Shown here in pieces: positions 47,498 to 58,100 of a stretch of DNA of 64,000 nucleotides. A program made the translations under genes and the position numbers. The notes below the pieces were generated by a model. It saw nothing but the letters and a program-made list of their open reading frames with translations, was not told the origin of the DNA and did not search any database. The stretch comes from Pseudomonas sp. DY-1 (GTDB lineage: Bacteria > Pseudomonadota > Gammaproteobacteria > Pseudomonadales > Pseudomonadaceae): assembly GCF_003626975.1 (NCBI RefSeq), contig NZ_CP032616.1:2604001-2668000 (forward strand). Reading direction: 5' to 3'. The number at the start of each line of letters is the position of its first letter. Within the stretch, counting starts at the first letter, position 1.

Positions 47498-48850
47498 CTA
47501 GTTCAGGCCGGGGAGTGTTGCTTCTGGCTTGAGTTCGGTCTGCACGACCGTGGCCATAGGTGCCACCACTCCCTGGCTCTTCAGCAACTCGCCTATGGTC
47601 GCCTTGATGCGGTACTGAGTAAACAGCTCGGTGTAACGCAGGTCCACCAGGCGACGCGAGGCGGTGAACAGCTCGTTTTCGCTGTCCAGGAGGTCGAGCA
47701 GGGTACGTTCGCCGATGCTGAATTGCTGCTGGTAGGACTCACGCACACGGGTGCTGTAGTCGACGTATTGCTGGGCGATCGGCAGTTGCTCGCGAGCATT
47801 GCCGAGAGCGTTCCAGGACAGGCCCAGCTCTTCGTTCAACACGCGCAGGGCGTTGTTGCGGATATCCAGCGCTTCGTTGACCTGGTAGGCCTTGGACTCC
47901 AGGTCCGCTTTGTTGCTACCGCCAGCGAACAGGTTGTAACGCATGCGCAACATCGCCTGCCACTCGTTGACGTGGCCGTTCTCACCGTCCAGATCATTGT
48001 CCGCTCCGCGGGACAATTCCGCGTCGAAGCGCGGGTAGAAGAAGGACTTGGCGGCATCGTACTGTTTCTCGGCAGCAGCGACGTCGGACTCGGCGGAACG
48101 CAGGATCGGGCTATTGGCCAGCAGGGTCTGGCGGGCGCCCTCGAGGGATTCCGGCAATTGCCCCGGCAGGCCGGCCGGCTCGCTCAGGTCCACCGGGTCC
48201 ATGCCCACGACGCTGTAGTAGTTGGTGCGGGCGTCGCTGAGGTTGGTCTGCTCTGTGATCAGGTTGTTACGGGCTTGGGCCAGACGTGCTTCCGCCTGGT
48301 CCTGGTCGGCCAGACGCCCTACCCCGCGCTCGCTGCGCAGGCTGATCTGATCGAAGATTCTCTCGTGGCTGCGCAGGTTGGCCTGGGCCAGTCGCACCAT
48401 TTCTTCACGGCGCAGCACATCTATGTAGACCTGGGCCACGTCCAGCGCGGTGCGCTCGGAGGTCCCGAGCAGCGAGTAGGCACGGGAATTCACGGTGGCC
48501 TGCTGGCGGCCGACTTCGTTCTGCGTGGCAAAGCCGTCGAACACCATTTGTTGCAGGCGCAGGCTGGACTCACCACGGGTCATGGTCTTCCAGTGGTCAT
48601 TGCCCGTGGCACGGGTGGTGGTGTTGTCGGTGCTTTCGCGACCATAGCCGCCCAGCAGGTCGACGGACGGTAGGTAGCCGCCCTTGGCTGCCCTCAACTG
48701 CTTGTCGGCCGACAGACGGCTATTAACACCAGCCTGGATTTCCGGGTGAACGTCCATGGCTCGCTGCATGGCTTCAGAAAGGCTCTGTGCTTGTACGGGA
48801 AGGCTCGCCGCCAGGGCAAATGGGAGGAAGGTGGAGAGTCTCAGACGCAT
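47498..48850 (-). CDS. lapE: TolC-family outer-membrane channel, LapE-like
   Basis: The outer-membrane exit duct of the type I system. It is 450 residues: signal peptide (MRLRLSTFLPFALAASLPVQAQS) and two TolC-type repeats of long helices, with QLFV/YNLFAGG-type strands such as QQMVFDGFATQNEVGRQQATV and LRMRYNLFAGGSNKADLESKA. The ATG at 48850 is preferred because it gives the signal peptide directly; a GTG in frame at 48895 would add 15 polar residues. It is the first gene of the lapE-lapB-lapC operon, divergent from the adhesin gene. Confidence 0.92.
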   Translation of the reverse strand: MRLRLSTFLPFALAASLPVQAQSLSEAMQRAMDVHPEIQAGVNSRLSADKQLRAAKGGYLPSVDLLGGYGRESTDNTTTRATGNDHWKTMTRGESSLRLQQMVFDGFATQNEVGRQQATVNSRAYSLLGTSERTALDVAQVYIDVLRREEMVRLAQANLRSHERIFDQISLRSERGVGRLADQDQAEARLAQARNNLITEQTNLSDARTNYYSVVGMDPVDLSEPAGLPGQLPESLEGARQTLLANSPILRSAESDVAAAEKQYDAAKSFFYPRFDAELSRGADNDLDGENGHVNEWQAMLRMRYNLFAGGSNKADLESKAYQVNEALDIRNNALRVLNEELGLSWNALGNAREQLPIAQQYVDYSTRVRESYQQQFSIGERTLLDLLDSENELFTASRRLVDLRYTELFTQYRIKATIGELLKSQGVVAPMATVVQTELKPEATLPGLN

Positions 48851-49187
48851 GTTCTTGGCATCCTTTTCGTTGAATTGGAGGTCCTGAAACTTCACCGGAG
48901 CTTGCTTCCTGCCCAGGCCAGGTTTCGTGAATCACATCACATCAGAAGCTGCCAGATGAGGAAGCAAATATCAAAGTGACAGCATGGAATTGATTGTTTA
49001 GGATGGAAGTCAATTGGTCAATACTTTGGCATATATGCAATAGCCAATTGTAATAAGCCAATATATTGGCGCCACCTTTTCGCCATGCATTAAATATAGA
49101 TAGGGAATGTCAGTCCTGCGCAAAGTCCTCGTTATTCGACTCCAGTGACGACAAGCCAGCTGAAAGCCAATTCAGGAGAGTCACCCC
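48851..49187. promoter_or_regulatory. AT-rich lapE/adhesin intergenic region with FleQ-box-like palindromes
   Basis: The 337 bp between the divergent genes are much richer in A and T than the surroundings, especially 48960-49110. Two 14-mers match the FleQ consensus GTCAATAAATTGAC at 11 of 14 positions: GTCAATACTTTGGC at 49017-49030 and the perfect palindrome GCCAATATATTGGC at 49057-49070. Further half-sites occur at 49009 (GTCAATTGG) and 49043 (GCCAATTG). In P. putida FleQ with c-di-GMP controls lap genes. The adhesin ribosome-binding site AGGAG is at 49172-49176. Confidence 0.65.
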
Positions 49188-52100
49188 ATGAGCAGTGTTA
49201 TTGCGATCGTCAAAAGCATTGTTGGCCAGGTTTTCGCAATGTCCCCGGAAGGGTTCCAGCGCCTGCTCGTAGAAGGTGACCGCCTATTCAAGGGTGACCA
49301 GTTACAGACGGGCATCGAGGGGATGGTGACTCTCGAGCTCACTGACGGCCGCACCGTCGATCTGGGCCGCGACACGCAATGGAGCGAGTCCGACGCCGTC
49401 GCCAGCGTCGAAACACTGCCTGCCCAGGCTGCTTCCCCGACGCCCGCCGATGACGTTGCTCAACTGCAGAAGGCCATCGAGGCAGGCGTCGACCCGACCA
49501 AGGAACTCGAAGCCACTGCGGCAGGCCCGGGCGCTGGTGGCGCTGGCGGTGGTGCCGCTGGTGGCGGCCACAGTTTCGTGATGCTGGATGCGACGGCCGA
49601 CCGCGTCGACCCGACCATTGGATTCTCCACGGGAATCGAGCCACTGGCCGGAGAAGTGCTGGCGGAAGAAGACAACACACCGACTGTAGATGCCACGCTT
49701 CCGTCGAATGACGGCCAACAGCCCACCCCTGAACTGCCGGACAGCCCCAACGCGTCCCCGCAAGGCCAGGACGCCAGCCTGACCACCGACGAAGACACCC
49801 CAGTGAAGGGGCAACTGGGCGCCACCGACCCCGACGGCGACCCGCTCACCTACACGCCCGGCGACGTTCCGCGCAACGGCACCGTTGTGATCAACCCGGA
49901 CGGTTCCTACACCTACACGCCCAACCCGAACTTCAACGGCACCGATACCTTCACCGTAATTGTCGATGACGGCAAAGGCGGCACCGACACAATCGTCGTC
50001 ACTATCGGCGTGAATCCGGTGAACGACGCTCCCGTTGCGGCCAACGACGGCCCGGCTGCAGTGACCGAGGACACTCCTGCCACCGGCAATGTCCTGACCA
50101 ACGACAGCGACGCCGACGGCGATAGCCTGACCGTCACCCAGTTCACCGTTGGCGGAACCACCTACACCGCCGGCCAGACTGCCACCCTCACCGGCGTTGG
50201 CACCCTGGTCATCAATGCCAATGGCTCCTACACCTTCACCCCGGCACCGAACTACAACGGCCCGGTGCCGACCGCGACCTACACCGTCACCGACGGTACC
50301 GCCACCGATACCGGCGAGCTGAGCTTCGGCAACGTGAGCCCGGTAGACGATGCCTCCGCCCTGGTCGCCGACAGCAACACCGTGGCCGAGGACAACCCGG
50401 CCACCGGCAACGTGCTGGGCAACGACAGCGATGTGGATAACACCCTCACCGTCGCCAGCTTCAGCGTGGCCGGCGTCAATGGCACCTTCACCGCCGGCAC
50501 CACCGCCACTATCAATGGCATCGGCAGCCTGGTGATCAATGCCGACGGCACCTACACCTTCACGCCGAATGCCAACTGGAACGGCGCGGTACCGCAGGTC
50601 AGCTACACCACCAACACCGGCAGCAGCTCGACACTGAACATCAGCGTCACGCCGGTGAACGATGCTCCGGTCGCCGCTAACGATGGCCCCGTCCCGGTCA
50701 CCGAGGACACCCCGGCCATCGGCAATGTGCTGACCAACGACAGCGATGTGGAAGGCGATACCCTCACCGTCACCCAATTCACCGTGGGCGGGACCACCTA
50801 CACCGCCGGCCAGACCGCCACCCTCAGCGGCGCTGGCACCCTGGTCATCAACAGTGACGGCAGCTTCACCTTCACTCCGACACCGAACTACAACGGCCCG
50901 GTGCCGACCGCGACCTATACCGTCACCGACGGTACCGCCACCGATACCGCTGAGCTGAGCTTCGGCAACGTCAGCCCGGTCAATGACGCACCGGTCGCCA
51001 GCAATGACGGCCCGATTGCCGTGACCGAAGACACCCCGGCCACCGGCAACGTGCTGACCAATGACAGCGACGCCGACGGCGATACCCTGACAGTTACCGG
51101 CTTCAGCTTCGGCGGTGCCAGTTACCTGGCCGGCCAGACCGCGACCATCAATGGCGTCGGCACCCTGGTCATCAATGCCAACGGCAGCTTCACCTTTACT
51201 CCGTCGCAGAACTACAACGGCCCGGTGCCGACCGCGACCTATACCGTCACCGACGGCACGGCCACTGATACCGCCGAGCTGAGCTTCGGCAACGTCAGCC
51301 CGGTGAACAACGCACCGCTCGCCAGCAACGACGGCCCGGTCCCGGTCATCGAGGACCTCGCGGCGGTTGGCAATGTCCTGACCAACGACAGCGACGTCGA
51401 CAACGACACCCTGACCGTCACTCAGTTCGAAGTGAGCGGCAGCACGTATCTGGCCGGCCAGACTGCCACCCTCGCGGGCGTCGGCACCCTGGTGATCAAT
51501 GCCAATGGCAGCTTCACCTTCACACCGGCGCAGAACTACAACGGCCCGGTGCCGACTGCGACTTACACCGTCTCCGACGGCACCACCACCGACACTGCCG
51601 AACTGAGCTTCGCCGACGTCACCCCGGTTGACGATGCCTCCGTCCTGGTCGCTGACAGCAACACCGTGGCCGAAGACAACCCGGCCACCGGCAACGTTCT
51701 GGGTAACGACAGCGATGTGGATAACACCCTCACCGTTGCCAGCTTCACCATCAATGGCGTCCCCGGCAGCTTCACCGCCGGTTCCAGCGCGGTGATCGCC
51801 GGTGTCGGCACGCTGAGCATTGCCGCTAACGGCAACTACACCTTTACCCCGGTGCAGAACTGGAACGGCGACGTCCCGCAGGTCACCTACACCACCAACA
51901 CCGGCAGCAACTCCACTCTGGATATCACCGTTACCCCGGTGGACGATGCGTCCGTCCTGGTGGCGGATACCAATAGCGTCGCCGAAGACAACCCGGCCAC
52001 CGGCAATGTGCTGGGCAACGACAGCGATGTGGATAACACGCTCACCGTTGCCAGCTTCAGCGTGGCCGGCATTACCGGCAGCTTCACCGCCGGCCAGACC

Positions 52101-55100
52101 GCGACCATCGCCAACGTGGGTACCTTCACCCTCGGCAGCAATGGTGATTACACCTTTACCCCGGCCGCGAACTGGAACGGCACGGTGCCGCAGGTCACCT
52201 ATGTCACCAACACCGGCAGCGATTCGACGCTGGACATCACCGTCACGCCTGTGAACGACGCGCCTATCGCCTCCAACGATGGCCCGATTGCGGTCACCGA
52301 GGACACGCCGGCCATCGGCAACGTCCTGACCAATGACAGCGATATCGATGGCGACAGCCTGACCGTCACTCAATTCGAAGTCGGTGGCAGCACTTATCTG
52401 GCCGGCCAGACTGCCTCCCTCACGGGTGTCGGCACCCTGGTGATCAACGCCAATGGCAGCTTCACCTTCACCCCGGCGCTGAACTACAACGGCCCGGTGC
52501 CGACTGCGACTTACACCGTCTCCGACGGCACCACCACCGACACTGCCGAACTGAGCTTCGCCGACGTCACCCCGGTTGACGATGCCTCCGTCCTGGTCGC
52601 TGACAGCAACACCGTGGCCGAAGACAACCCGGCCACTGGCAATGTGCTGAGCAACGACAGCGACGTGGATAACGTCCTGACTGTCGCCAGCTTCACCGTG
52701 ACCGGTGTTACTGGCAGCTTCAACGCCGGCCAGACCGCCACCATCGCCAACGTCGGTACCTTCACCCTCGGCAGCAATGGTGACTACACCTTCACCCCGG
52801 TCGCCAACTGGAACGGTGACATCCCGCAAATCGCCTACACCACCAACACCGGCAGCAGCTCCACGCTGGATATCACCGTCACCCCGGAGAATGACGCACC
52901 TGTCGCCTCCAACGACGGCCCGATTGCGGTAACCGAGGACACCCCGGCCACCGGCAATGTCCTCACCAACGACAGCGATGTCGACGGTGACAGCCTCACT
53001 GTCACCCAGTTCGAAGTGGGCGGCGCCACCTACACCGCTGGGCAGACCGCCACCCTCACCGGTGTCGGCACCCTGGTGATCAATGCCAATGGCAGCTTCA
53101 CCTTCACACCGGCGCAGAACTACAACGGCCCGGTGCCGACGGCGACCTACACCCTCTCGGACGGCAACCTCACCGACACCGCCGAACTGAGCTTCGCCGA
53201 CGTCACCCCGGTGGACGATGCTTCCGTCCTGGTGGCGGATACCAACAGCGTCGCCGAGGACAACCCCGCCACCGGCAACGTGCTGGGCAACGACAGCGAT
53301 GTGGATAACACCCTCACCGTTGCCAGCTTCACCATCAATGGCGTCCCCGGCAGCTTCACCGCCGGTTCCAGCGCGGTGATCGCCGGTGTCGGCACGCTGA
53401 GCATTGCCGCTAATGGCAACTACACCTTTACCCCGGTGCAGAACTGGAACGGCGACGTCCCGCAGGTCACCTACACCACCAACACCGGCAGCAACTCCAC
53501 TCTGGATATCACCGTTACCCCGGTGGACGATGCGTCCGTCCTGGTGGCGGATACCAATAGCGTCGCCGAAGACAACCCGGCCACCGGCAATGTGCTGGGC
53601 AACGACAGCGATGTGGATAACACGCTCACCGTTGCCAGCTTCAGCGTGGCCGGCATTACCGGCAGCTTCACCGCCGGCCAGACCGCGGCCATCGCCAACG
53701 TCGGTACCTTCACCCTCGGCAGCAATGGTGACTACACCTTCACCCCGGTCGCCAACTGGAACGGTGACATCCCGCAAATCGCCTACACCACCAACACCGG
53801 CAGCAGCTCGACGCTGGACATCACCGTCACGCCTGTGAACGACGCGCCTATCGCCTCCAACGATGGCCCGATTGCGGTCACCGAGGACACGCCGGCCATC
53901 GGCAACGTCCTGACCAATGACAGCGATATCGATGGCGACAGCCTGACCGTCACTCAATTCGAAGTCGGTGGCAGCACTTATCTGGCCGGCCAGACTGCCT
54001 CCCTCTCGGGTGTCGGCACCCTGGTGATCAACGCCAATGGCAGCTTCACCTTCACCCCGGCGCTGAACTACAACGGCCCGGTACCAACGGCGACCTACAC
54101 CCTCTCGGACGGCAACCTCACCGACACCGCCGAACTGAGCTTCGCCGACGTCACCCCGGTGGACGATGCCTCCGTCCTGGTCGCCGATACCAACACCGTG
54201 GCCGAGGACAACCCGGCCACTGGAAACGTCCTGGGTAACGACAGCGACGTGGATAACGTCCTGACTGTCGCCAGCTTCACCGTGACCGGTGTTACTGGCA
54301 GCTTCAACGCCGGCCAGACCGCCACCATCGCCAACGTCGGTACCTTCACCCTCGGCAGCAATGGTGACTACACCTTCACCCCGGTCGCCGACTGGAACGG
54401 TGACATCCCGCAAATCGCCTACACCACCAACACCGGCAGCAGCTCGACGCTGGACATCACCGTGACGCCGGTCAACGACGCGCCGCAAACCAATGCAGCC
54501 GCGGGCTCGGGCAACGAAGACAACCCGATCACCGTCAACCTCAGCGGTTCGGACATCGATGGCAGTGTCGACCACTTTGTCATCAAGACACTGCCCACTG
54601 ACGGCACCCTGATGCTCAACGGTGTCGTCCTGGGCCTTGGTGCAATCGTTCCTGCCACCGGCAACGGTGCCAGCCTCACGTTCGTGCCGAATAACAATTG
54701 GAATGGCAGCAACACCTTCCAGTACGCCTCGGTGGATAACCAAGGCCTGGAAGATGCCACGCCAGCCACCGGCACCATCACGGTCAATGCGGTGGACGAT
54801 GCTTCCGCGCTGATTGCCGATAGCAATACTGTGGCCGAAGACAACCCGGCGACCGGCAACGTGCTGGGCAACGACAGCGATGTGGATAACACACTCACCG
54901 TTGCCAGCTTCACCATCAATGGCGTGCCTGGCAGCTTCACCGCCGGTTCCAGCGCGGTGATCGCCGGTGTCGGCACCCTGAGCATTGCGGCTAACGGCAG
55001 CTACACCTTCACCCCGGTGCAGAACTGGAACGGCGACGTCCCGCAGGTCACCTACACCACCAATACCGGTAGCAGCTCCACGCTGGATATCACCGTCACC

Positions 55101-58100
55101 CCGGAGAATGACGCGCCTGTCGCCTCCAACGACGGTCCGATCGCGGTAACCGAGGACACCCCGGCCACCGGCAATGTCCTGACCAACGACAGCGATATCG
55201 ACAACGACACCCTGACAGTCACCCAGTTCGAGGTCGGGGGCAGTACCTACCTGGCTGGCCAGACTGCCACTCTTACCGGTGTCGGCACCTTGGTGATCAA
55301 CGCCAACGGCAGCTTCACCTTCACCCCGGCACTGAACTACAACGGCCCGGTACCGACCGCGACCTATACCGTCACCGACGGTACCGCCACCGATACCGCC
55401 GAACTGAGCTTCGGCAACGTCATTCCGGTGAACGACGCCTCGGTCCTGACGCCCGACACCAACAGCGTGGCCGAAGACAACCCGGCCACCGGCAACGTGC
55501 TGGGTAACGACAGCGATGTGGACAACGTCCTGACTGTCGCCAGCTTCAGCGTCGCGGGAGTCACCGGCAGCTTCACTGCTGGCCAGTCCGCCATCATCGT
55601 CAACGTCGGTACCTTCACCCTTGGCAGCAACGGTGACTACATCTTCACCCCGGCGCAGAACTGGAACGGTTCGGTGCCGCAGGTTACTTACGTCACCAAT
55701 ACCGGCAGCAGCTCGACTCTGGATATCACCGTGACGCCGGTGGACGACGCGTCGGTCATGGTGCCCGACACCAACACCGTGGCCGAGGACAATCCGGCCA
55801 CCGGCAACGTGCTGGGTAATGACAGCGATGTGGACAACACCCTCAGCGTTGCCAGCTTCAGCGTGGCCGGCGTCACCGGCAGCTTCACCGCCGGTTCCAG
55901 CGCGGTGATCGCCGGCGTCGGCACCCTGACCATCGCCGCCAATGGCAACTACACCTTCACCCCGGTGGCCAACTGGAACGGCGCGGTGCCGCAAGTCACC
56001 TACGTCACCAACACCGGCAGCGAGAGCACGCTGGATATCAGCGTCACACCCGTGAACGATGCGCCGCTGGCAAATAACGACGGCCCGATTGCTGTCACCG
56101 AAGACAGCCCGACCACCGGCAATGTCCTGACCAATGACAGCGACATTGATGGCGATAGCCTGACCGTCACTCAGTTTGAAGTGGACGGCACCACCTATAC
56201 GGCCGGCCAGACCGCGACTATCAATGACGTCGGCTCGCTGGTCATCAATGCCAACGGCAGCTTCACCTTCACTCCGGCACCGAACTACAACGGCCCGGTA
56301 CCAACCGCGACCTACACCGTCACCGACGGCACCGCCACCGACACCGCCGAACTGAGCTTCGGCAACGTCACCCCGGTCGACGATGCCTCCGCCCTGGTCG
56401 CCGACACCAACACCGTCGCCGAAGACAATCCGGCTACCGGCAACGTGCTGGGCAACGACAGCGATGTGGACAACACCCTCAGCGTCGCCAGCTTCAGCGT
56501 GGCCGGCGTCACCGGCAGCTTCACCGCCGGTTCCAGCGCGGTGATCGCCGGCGTCGGTACCCTGACCATCGCCGCCAATGGCAACTACACCTTTACCCCG
56601 GTGGCCAACTGGAATGGCGCGGTGCCGCAAGTCACCTACGTCACCAACACCGGCAGCAGCTCGACGCTGGATATCACCGTCACCCCGGTCGACGATGCGT
56701 CGGTTATGACGCCCGACACCAACACCGTCGCCGAAGACAACCCCGCCACCGGCAATGTGCTGGGCAACGACAGCGATGTGGATAACACCCTCAGCGTCGC
56801 TAGCTTCAGCGTGGCCGGCGTCACCGGCAGCTTCACCGCCGGTTCCAGCGCGGTGATCGCCGGCGTCGGTACCCTGACCATCGCCGCCAATGGCAACTAC
56901 ACCTTTACCCCAGTGACCAACTGGAATGGCGAGGTGCCGCAGGTCACCTACGTCACCAACACCGGCAGCGAGAGCACGCTGGATATCACCGTCACCCCGG
57001 TGGACAATGCCTCCGCCCTGGTGGCCGACACCAACACCGTCGCCGAGGACAACCCCGCCACCGGCAACGTGCTCGGCAACGACAGCGATGTGGACAACAC
57101 CCTCAGCGTTGCCAGCTTCAGCGTGGCCGGCGTCACCGGTAGCTTCACCGCCGGTTCCAGCGCGGTGATCGCCGGCGTCGGCACCCTGACCATCGCCGCC
57201 AATGGCAACTACACCTTTACCCCGGAGGCCAACTGGAATGGCGCGGTGCCGCAAGTCACCTACGTCACCAATACCGGCAGCGAGAGCACACTGGATATCA
57301 CCGTCACCCCGGTGGACGATGCCTCCGCCCTGGTCGCCGACACCAACACCGTCGCCGAAGACAATCCGGCTACCGGCAATGTGCTGGGCAACGACAGCGA
57401 TGTGGACAACACCCTCAGCGTCGCCAGCTTCAGCGTGGCCGGCGTCACCGGCAGCTTCACCGCCGGTTCCAGCGCGGTGATCGCCGGCGTCGGCACCCTG
57501 ACCATCGCCGCCAATGGCAACTACACCTTCACCCCGGTGGCCAACTGGAATGGCGCGGTGCCGCAAGTCACCTACGTCACCAATACCGGCAGCGAGAGCA
57601 CGCTGGATATCACCGTCACCCCGGTCGACGATGCCTCCGCCCTGGTGGCCGACACCAACACCGTCGCCGAGGACAACCCCGCCACCGGCAACGTGCTCGG
57701 CAACGACAGCGATGTGGACAACACCCTCAGCGTCGCCAGCTTCAGCGTGGCCGGCGTCACCGGCAGCTTCACCGCCGGTTCCAGCGCGGTGATCGCCGGC
57801 GTCGGCACCCTGACCATCGCCGCCAATGGCAACTACACCTTCACCCCGGTGGCCAACTGGAATGGCGCGGTGCCGCAGGTCACCTACACCACCAATACCG
57901 GTAGCAGCAGCACGCTGAATATCACCGTAACTCCGGTCAACGACGCACCGGAAACCCTTGCAGCCAGTGGCAGCGGTAATGAAGACACGGTGATCGCCGT
58001 CAACCTCAGCGGTTCGGATGCCGACGGCACCGTCGCCAGCTTCAAGCTGACCTCGCTGCCGGCCAACGGCACCTTCTACAGCGATGCCGCCGCCACCGAC

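Noticed and set aside
49302..57566. A 2754-codon open frame on the minus strand, antisense to the adhesin gene
   Set aside because: It is a by-product of the repeats: uniform codon usage in the adhesin avoids stops in this antisense frame. Its translation is a low-complexity periodic sequence (GVGDLRH.., AVVAQHVAGG..) with no family character, and the sense frame has clear domains at both ends.
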